Shown here piece by piece: positions 33,358 to 38,161 of a stretch of 38,161 bases of DNA (positions within the stretch are counted from its first letter, which is position 1; the number at the start of each line of letters is the position of its first letter). Under the pieces are notes generated by a model. The model did no database searches, was not told the DNA's origin, and saw only the letters and a list, made by a program, of their open reading frames with translations. The translations under genes and the position numbers were made by a program. Source of the stretch: Lachnospiraceae bacterium (lineage in GTDB: Bacteria; Bacillota; Clostridia; Lachnospirales; Lachnospiraceae); assembly GCA_900767585.1 (NCBI GenBank), contig CAAFZP010000068.1, forward strand, positions 1-38,161, in the 5' to 3' direction.

Positions 33358-34371
33358 TCATCCGTTCTCTTTGACACGGGCACACGATTCCCGGATCACA
33401 AGAGGACATGGAATCTTAGCTTTTAAAGGTGTCTTGATGCTTAAGTTTGAAGCAACATAGATGAGATTCGCACCATGCTGTCCCATATCATACGCTGGGG
33501 CGTGAATGGTTGTAAGCGGAGGGGTTATGAAGGTACTGGACTCTTCATCGTTGAAGCCGACGATGGAGATGTCTTCCGGTATCTTATACCCCTTTTCTTT
33601 GATTGCTTTCATTGCACCAAGTGCAATTGCATCACTTGCTGCAAAGACAGCCGTTGGAAGATGTTTGCTGTCAAGCAGATCCATCATCATCTCATAGCCG
33701 GACTGCGCTGTAAAGCTACCTTCCCGCACATATGTCTCGGAATCCATTTCCCGGTGTTCCATGTATTTCTTATAAGCAACAGTTCTTGCGTCAATAAGAC
33801 GTTCCCCATCTCCGACATATTCACATCCGACAAGCAGGGCAATCTTCGTATGACCAAGTCCGGTCAGATAGTCCATGACGTCATAGACGGCACGTTCAAA
33901 ATCAAGCGTTAAGGATGTAATATTATATTCATCGACAACCATATCCAGAAATACAATATTGCTGCAGATACCAAGGAATGTATCAATTTCTTTTTTGGAG
34001 AACTTTCCAAGACAGATTAATCCGTTCACTGCGGTAAGCTGCTCCAGACCATCCGGTTCATTTGGAAAAATACGTACGACACGGATGGCATTTTTCATAC
34101 AAAAATCTTCCACACCCTGTCTGACGCGGAGATAGTAGCTGTCCTTTAATTCCTGCTCCGCCGTATACCAGAGTACGATTCCCATAGTAAATGTATTTTT
34201 TTCCATCGTTTTTGTACGGGAGGATTTGGTATAGTTTAATTTCCTGGCAATCGCAAGCACATGTTCCCGCGTTTCCGGAGCGACACTTAAGGTAGCATCA
34301 TTATTTAAAATTCTGGATACGGCGCCTGCCGATACACCAGCTTCTTTTGCAATATCACGAATGGTAGCCAT
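33358..34371 (-). CDS. LacI/GalR-family repressor of the galactose genes
   Basis: A 337-residue regulator. The LacI HTH is at 2-24 (TIRDIAKEAGVSAGAVSRIL), then a hinge and a periplasmic-binding-protein-like sugar domain (GFNDEESSTFITPPLTTI near the end). It is divergent from galK-galT, and GTTTACTAAAC operator-like sites lie in both promoter regions (34391-34401 and 34482-34492). It probably represses galKT and itself and is relieved by galactose or a metabolite. AAAGGAG sits before the ATG at 34369-34371. Confidence 0.9.
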   Translation of the reverse strand: MATIRDIAKEAGVSAGAVSRILNNDATLSVAPETREHVLAIARKLNYTKSSRTKTMEKNTFTMGIVLWYTAEQELKDSYYLRVRQGVEDFCMKNAIRVVRIFPNEPDGLEQLTAVNGLICLGKFSKKEIDTFLGICSNIVFLDMVVDEYNITSLTLDFERAVYDVMDYLTGLGHTKIALLVGCEYVGDGERLIDARTVAYKKYMEHREMDSETYVREGSFTAQSGYEMMMDLLDSKHLPTAVFAASDAIALGAMKAIKEKGYKIPEDISIVGFNDEESSTFITPPLTTIHAPAYDMGQHGANLIYVASNLSIKTPLKAKIPCPLVIRESCARVKENG

Positions 34372-34390
34372 AGAAAACTCCTTTCAAAAT

Positions 34391-34401
34391 GTTTACTAAA
34401 C
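34391..34401. promoter_or_regulatory. LacI-type operator near the repressor's own start
   Basis: GTTTACTAAAC, an 11-bp odd palindrome, centred at the expected transcription start of the divergent repressor gene. The identical site recurs at 34482-34492. Confidence 0.75.
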
Positions 34402-34403
34402 AA

Positions 34404-34433
34404 AATATACCACATATAATATGAAAAAGTCTA
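34404..34433 (-). promoter_or_regulatory. Candidate promoter of the LacI-type gene
   Basis: Minus strand: TAGACT (34428-34433), an 18-base spacer and TATATT (34404-34409), with TG one base upstream of the -10. The operator at 34391-34401 lies immediately downstream. Confidence 0.5.
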
Positions 34434-34460
34434 TATTAATTTGAAAAATATTATAGTAAA

Positions 34461-34492
34461 CTTTAGTAAAATGGTTGACAAGTTTACTAAAC
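34461..34492. promoter_or_regulatory. LacI-type operators at the galK promoter
   Basis: A perfect GTTTACTAAAC at 34482-34492 lies inside the galK -35/-10 spacer. A related CTTTAGTAAAA lies at 34461-34471, just before the -35. Binding would block RNA polymerase directly. Confidence 0.75.
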
Positions 34493-34504
34493 ACATGATA
34501 TATT
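34475..34504 (+). promoter_or_regulatory. galK promoter
   Basis: TTGACA (34475-34480), an 18-base spacer and TATATT (34499-34504). The operator overlaps the spacer. The leader to galK is about 90 bases and contains a 9-bp stem, GGAACCGGT (34519-34527) with ACCGGTTCC (34543-34551). Confidence 0.75.
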
Positions 34505-34531
34505 GGGTGTAACAAGGAGGAACCGGTAGGA

Positions 34532-34606
34532 TTGTATTCGGAACCGGTTCCGGCGGCTTACTGCAACGAGATAGTTATACATGTGATTAAAGGAGGAACG
34601 ATATGA
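34532..34606 (+). CDS. Possible leader ORF overlapping the galK start
   Basis: AAGGAGG (34514-34520) in the galK leader is followed 11 bases later by TTG 34532. This opens a 24-codon frame whose stop TGA (34604-34606) overlaps the galK ATG as ATGA. The predicted peptide is short, with no motif. The frame runs through the 3' arm of the GGAACCGGT hairpin. A coupling leader peptide is possible, but TTG use and the spacing make this tentative. Confidence 0.25.
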   Translation: MYSEPVPAAYCNEIVIHVIKGGTI

Positions 34607-35889
34607 TACTAACAACAGAATTAAAGAAAAATCTACAGGCAGGTGCATATGATGATGTATTGCTTGATATCTATGTGGACGCAGATGTGCTTCCATATCA
34701 GAAGGATCGCTATGTAGCAGCGATTGAAACGTATGAGAAGTTATATGGAGCAGATGCGGTGGAAATCTACAGTGCACCAGGCAGAAGCGAGGTTGGCGGA
34801 AACCATACCGATCATCAGCATGGTGAGGTACTTGCTGCATCCATCAATCTGGATGCGATTGCTATCGTGAAGAAGCTTCCGGATATGCAGATCCGTCTTG
34901 TATCGGATGGCTATGATGAGATCGTAATTGATGGAAATGATCTTTCTCTGAAGGAAGCGGAGAAGGAATCGACAACTGCTCTGATTAAAGGTGTGCTTGC
35001 GGGAGCGAAGGAACGGGGTTACGCAGTTGGAGGATTCCAGGCATATATCACAAGTGATGTCTTGATTGGTGCCGGACTTTCCTCTTCAGCGGCCTTCGAG
35101 ACAGTGATCGGAACAATTGTTTCTTATCTGTATAATGATGGTGCGATTGATGCTGTCACAATCGCAATTATCGGACAGTATGCAGAGAATGTGTATTTCG
35201 GAAAGCCTTGCGGATTGATGGATCAGACAGCCTGCTCAGTAGGAAACCTTGTACACATTGATTTTGCAGATGTGAAAAATCCAAAGGTTGAGAAAGTGGA
35301 TTTCGATTTAAATGCGTATGGATACAGCCTTTGTATCACAGATACGAAGGGCTCCCATGCGGATCTGACCGCCGATTATGCAGCCATTCCGACAGAGATG
35401 AAGGCGGTTGCGTCATATTTTGGTAAGGAAGTTCTGCTTGGACTTACAATCGAGGATATCTTAAGCCACGCACAGGAGCTGCGCGAGAAGCTTGGGGATC
35501 GTGCCGTACTGCGTGCCCTGCATTTCTTATGTGAGGATGTGCGTGTAGAAGAGGAAGTAGATGCGTTAAAGGCAGGTAATATCGATGCGTTCTTGCAGAA
35601 AGTAAAGGAATCCGGCGATTCTTCGTTCAAGTATCTGCAGAATGTCTATACAAGCCATGATGTGATGCATCAGAATGTGTCATTGGCGCTGGCAGTCAGT
35701 GAAATCGCTCTTGCAGGTGGGGCTGGTGTTGCCCGAGTGCATGGTGGAGGATTCGCAGGTACGATTCAGGCATTTGTGAAAAATGAGGCTGTATCCGGAT
35801 ATCGTGTAGCAATGGACCGGTTGTTCGGTACAGATTCCTGCAAGGTGCTCAAAATCCGCAAGTATGGCGGTATGAAGGTGCTGGCATAA
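34603..35889 (+). CDS. galK: Galactokinase
   Basis: A 428-residue GHMP kinase that phosphorylates alpha-D-galactose with ATP, the first step of the Leloir pathway. It has the galactokinase signature PGRSEVGGNHTDHQHG (about residues 59-74), the ATP-binding GAGLSSSAAFE and a C-terminal GHMP motif, GGAGVARVHGGGFAGT. It is somewhat longer than the 380-390 residues common in Firmicutes, mainly through the N-terminal extension of about 40 residues. AAAGGAGG precedes ATG 34603. It is divergent from its likely repressor and upstream of galT. Confidence 0.96.
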   Translation: MILTTELKKNLQAGAYDDVLLDIYVDADVLPYQKDRYVAAIETYEKLYGADAVEIYSAPGRSEVGGNHTDHQHGEVLAASINLDAIAIVKKLPDMQIRLVSDGYDEIVIDGNDLSLKEAEKESTTALIKGVLAGAKERGYAVGGFQAYITSDVLIGAGLSSSAAFETVIGTIVSYLYNDGAIDAVTIAIIGQYAENVYFGKPCGLMDQTACSVGNLVHIDFADVKNPKVEKVDFDLNAYGYSLCITDTKGSHADLTADYAAIPTEMKAVASYFGKEVLLGLTIEDILSHAQELREKLGDRAVLRALHFLCEDVRVEEEVDALKAGNIDAFLQKVKESGDSSFKYLQNVYTSHDVMHQNVSLALAVSEIALAGGAGVARVHGGGFAGTIQAFVKNEAVSGYRVAMDRLFGTDSCKVLKIRKYGGMKVLA

Positions 35890-35973
35890 TTTTTGTATAT
35901 AAATCGCGGGTTTAGATGAAACGGACGTTTTGCTTGTAAAATAAGATGGAAGATAAAGAATGGAGGAATCACT

Positions 35974-37464
35974 ATGATTACAGATTTGATTCGTGAATTA
36001 GTGATATATGGAAAGAAGAATGGTTTGATTTGCGAGGCAGATGAGGTGTATGCGACGAACCGTCTGCTGGAGTTGTTCGATGTAATGGAGTATGAGGAGA
36101 ACCCGGAGATTACAGAGCCAAGAGCTGTCTGTGAGATTCTCGAGGATATGATGGTGTATGCGCATGAAAATGGCATCATGAAAGAAGATACCATAACGGC
36201 AAAGGATTTGTTCGATACGAAAATCATGGGGTGCATTACACCGCCGCCAAGTGTGGTACGGGCAGAGTTCGCGAAGCGGTATGCGGAAAGCCCGAAGGAG
36301 GCAACCGATTATTATTACCAGTTCAGTCAGGCAACCAATTATATCCGGAAAGACCGTATTGCGAAGGATGAAAAATGGGTGACAGACACCGAGTATGGCC
36401 CAATCGACATCACGATCAATCTGTCCAAACCGGAGAAGGATCCGCGCGATATCGCGAAGGCCGGACAGGCGAAGAAATCCGGATATCCGGCTTGCCTGCT
36501 TTGCAAGGAGAATGAAGGCTATGCAGGACATTTCTCACACCCGGCAAGACAGAATCACCGTGTGATTCCAATCAAGCTGGATGGACAGAACTATTATTTG
36601 CAGTATTCGCCTTATGTATATTACAACGAGCATTGTATCATTTTCAATGAGCAGCATATCCCAATGAAGATTGATTATGCGGTGTTCCGTAAGCTTCTGG
36701 ATTTTGTAAGACAGTACCCACATTATATGGCTGGTTCGAATGCGGATCTTCCAATCGTTGGTGGTTCCATCTTAAGCCATGATCATTTCCAGGGTGGTGG
36801 CTATGTGTTCGCGATGGCAAAGGCAGATTATGAGCGCAAGTTCGTGATTCCGGGATTTGAGAGTATCACAGCCGGTATCGTGAAATGGCCGATGTCGGTC
36901 ATCCGTCTGCAGGGCGATGATATGGAAGTGATGGCGAAAGCTGCCGACCATATCCTTACAAGCTGGCGGGCATACACGGATGCGGATGCATTTATCTTCA
37001 GTGAGACGGACGGTGTCCCACACAATACGATCACGCCGATTGCGCGGATGCATGGCGATAAGCTCGAATTGGATCTTGTGCTCCGGAACAATATTACAAC
37101 GGAAGAATGTCCATGGGGCGTCTATCATCCATCGGCAGACCTGCATCATATCAAGAAAGAGAATATCGGTCTGATCGAGGTTATGGGTCTTGCAGTACTT
37201 CCGGCACGTCTGAAGGGCGAGATGGCAGAATTATCCAAGGCTATCTTAGCCGGAGAGGATATCCGCAAGAATCCACTGATTGAGAAGCATGCAGACTGGG
37301 TAGATGCATGGATTGGCAATTATGAAATTACCGCGGAGAATATCACAGAGATCTTGCACGATGAAATCAGCAAGGTATTCGTAAAGGTACTTGAATGTGC
37401 GGGCGTATATAAGCGTACAGAAGAGGGACAGGCTGCGTTTATGCGGTTTGTGGATTCTTTGTAG
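35974..37464 (+). CDS. galT: UTP/UDP-glucose-hexose-1-phosphate uridylyltransferase, class II GalT
   Basis: A 496-residue class II (Firmicute-type) GalT, which exchanges UMP between UDP-glucose and galactose-1-phosphate. The nucleophile region reads GGSILSHDHFQGGGYVF, in place of the HPH motif of class I. CLLCKENEGYAGHFSHPARQ (about 174-193) is also typical. GGAGG lies about nine bases before ATG 35974, 84 bases after galK. A strong terminator follows at 37559. galE and a phosphoglucomutase are not in the window. Confidence 0.95.
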   Translation: MITDLIRELVIYGKKNGLICEADEVYATNRLLELFDVMEYEENPEITEPRAVCEILEDMMVYAHENGIMKEDTITAKDLFDTKIMGCITPPPSVVRAEFAKRYAESPKEATDYYYQFSQATNYIRKDRIAKDEKWVTDTEYGPIDITINLSKPEKDPRDIAKAGQAKKSGYPACLLCKENEGYAGHFSHPARQNHRVIPIKLDGQNYYLQYSPYVYYNEHCIIFNEQHIPMKIDYAVFRKLLDFVRQYPHYMAGSNADLPIVGGSILSHDHFQGGGYVFAMAKADYERKFVIPGFESITAGIVKWPMSVIRLQGDDMEVMAKAADHILTSWRAYTDADAFIFSETDGVPHNTITPIARMHGDKLELDLVLRNNITTEECPWGVYHPSADLHHIKKENIGLIEVMGLAVLPARLKGEMAELSKAILAGEDIRKNPLIEKHADWVDAWIGNYEITAENITEILHDEISKVFVKVLECAGVYKRTEEGQAAFMRFVDSL

Positions 37465-37558
37465 AAATAATGATTGAACATTCTGATAATTATAGTTTTG
37501 ATTGTGGATATGATTATTAGATATGTTTATGTAGAGTTTTTTAGAAATTATGGCAGAG

Positions 37559-37595
37559 ACAGGAATGCGGGTTATGAAAGGCATTCCTGTTTTTG
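37559..37595 (+). terminator. Terminator of the galKT operon
   Basis: ACAGGAATGC (37559-37568) pairs perfectly with GCATTCCTGT (37581-37590), followed by TTTTTG. The loop is 12 bases. Confidence 0.9.
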
Positions 37596-37630
37596 CTTTA
37601 TGAATTTCTGCTGGCAGGCTGAAATTTTAT

Positions 37631-37711
37631 CGAATTGGAGTAAATGTATGATTTTTGTGGTGTTTGTTTACCGAATTGGAGTAAATGTATGATTTTTGCG
37701 GTGTTTGCTCC
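37631..37711 (+). repeat. Two tandem 41-bp repeats
   Basis: A unit beginning CGAATTGGAGTAAATG occurs at 37631 and 37672, differing at only a few positions near the end (TGTGGTGTTTG against TGCGGTGTTTG). It lies inside the larger array of TTGGAGYAAA motifs. Confidence 0.9.
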
Positions 37712-37968
37712 AATAGGATAGTTGTCGGAAAATTTGACTTGGAGTAAAAAGCCTGATTACATTCATATTGCTCCAATGCAGAGGGAATAGAAGCAGGTAG
37801 GTTTTGGAGTTATTTTCTTAATTAGAGTGATTTGCTCCAACTTTGCAAAAACAGCGAAAAAATATATTTGAGTAGATTGCTGCATAATTAGGAATTTACT
37901 CCAATTTTAATCAGTAGCAAATTTTCTGTTTGGAGCAAATACATGAAAAAAGAAGAAAATACTCCAAA
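37631..37968. repeat. Array of inverted and direct TTGGAGYAAA motifs
   Basis: Ten copies of TTGGAG(T/C)AAA or its complement lie within about 340 bp. Forward copies are at 37635, 37676, 37739, 37804 (diverged) and 37929. Reverse copies (TTTGCTCCAA-like) end near 37713, 37777, 37840, 37905 and 37968. Neighbouring forward and reverse copies can form stem-loops of 8-11 bp with 16-30 base loops. There is no ORF, and no terminal inverted repeats of a known element. Confidence 0.8.
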
Positions 37969-38094
37969 CGCGGACTCAAATAGGGACTCATCCAATGCAC
38001 GAGACGGCGCTGGCTGCCTGCGGCAACCGCTTATGTACCGACCAAGTTGGAAGACGAGAAGATCGAATCTTCGAGCGCAGATGTGCTCAAATAC
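37969..38094. other. Gene-free stretch between the motif array and the tRNA terminator
   Basis: No ORF of note. A small hairpin, GAAGAT/ATCTTC around CGA, lies at about 38057-38071, and the segment 37999-38040 is more GC-rich than the AT-rich array before it. I see no function. Confidence 0.5.
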
Positions 38095-38099
38095 AAAAA

Positions 38100-38126
38100 A
38101 GAGAATATCTCATTGAGATATCCTCT
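38100..38126 (-). terminator. Terminator of the minus-strand tRNA
   Basis: On the minus strand AGAGGATATCTC pairs with GAGATATTCTCT (one wobble) and is followed by TTTTTTG. It lies 14 bases past the tRNA 3' end. Confidence 0.85.
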
Positions 38127-38139
38127 AATATGTAAAAAG

Positions 38140-38161
38140 AGCGCGAGACGGGGATCGAACC
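38140..38161 (-). tRNA. tRNA, 3' part only (runs off the window)
   Basis: The minus strand reads GGTTCGATCCCCGT followed by CTCGCGC. This is a T-loop TTCGATC with its 3' stem and a 7-base 3' acceptor strand (38141-38147), then discriminator T at 38140. No CCA is encoded. The expected 5' acceptor strand would be GCGCGAG. The anticodon lies outside the window, so the isotype is unknown. An intrinsic terminator follows. Confidence 0.75.

Noticed and set aside
37474..37692. 72-codon plus-strand frame after galT
   Set aside because: It runs through the galKT terminator and into the repeat array, has no SD and has low-complexity hydrophobic content.

Overview
The window looks like a chromosomal segment of a motile, gut-type member of the Lachnospiraceae or a close relative (Clostridia, Bacillota). 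This is an inference. It rests on strong AGGAGG-type ribosome binding sites, moderate GC, Firmicute gene orders (ylxM-ffh-rpsP-khpA-rimM-trmD, csoR-copA, galK with class II galT), an A-type flavodiiron protein and a CheV. No phage, transposase, integrase or CRISPR array is visible.

Layout. 1-256: a 46-bp tandem repeat array running in from the left edge. 318-4519 (+): flavodiiron protein, topoisomerase III and a beta-helix protein. 4541-7223 (-): a membrane-anchored protein, a PRTase-like protein and a SpoIID-like/peptidoglycan-binding protein. 7314-11131 (+): the SRP/ribosome-maturation operon. 11139-15862: a lipoprotein, an OmpR-type two-component pair, a second lipoprotein and CheV. 15937-22943: class III aminotransferase (argD-like), M18 aminopeptidase and a 1447-residue hybrid sensor. 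23023-25579: a ThiS-like sulfur carrier, a rhodanese-TtcA fusion and biotin synthase. 25654-31040: copper-responsive csoR, copA, a small HMA protein, then a MATE exporter and a LysR regulator. 31074-33355: nifS, nifU and a small HD hydrolase. 33358-37464: a LacI-type repressor divergent from galK-galT. 37465-38161: a gene-free stretch holding a terminator, an array of inverted TTGGAGYAAA motifs, and the 3' end of a tRNA on the minus strand at the right edge.

The most unusual signal is a structured element present twice, at 1518-1724 (before topB) and 26058-26209 (before copA). The two copies share a core of roughly 105 nt with identical unpaired blocks. Their internal stems differ by compensatory base-pair changes, and their outer arms are unrelated between copies yet self-complementary within each. 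This pattern fits a conserved structured RNA or a palindromic mobile element, and I could not assign it to a named family. Other points of interest are a hybrid histidine kinase with Asn in place of the phospho-acceptor His, a possible ThiS/rhodanese/TtcA sulfur relay, a two-component kinase with an ambiguous start behind a hairpin, a possible leader ORF before galK, and the inverted-motif array at the right end.
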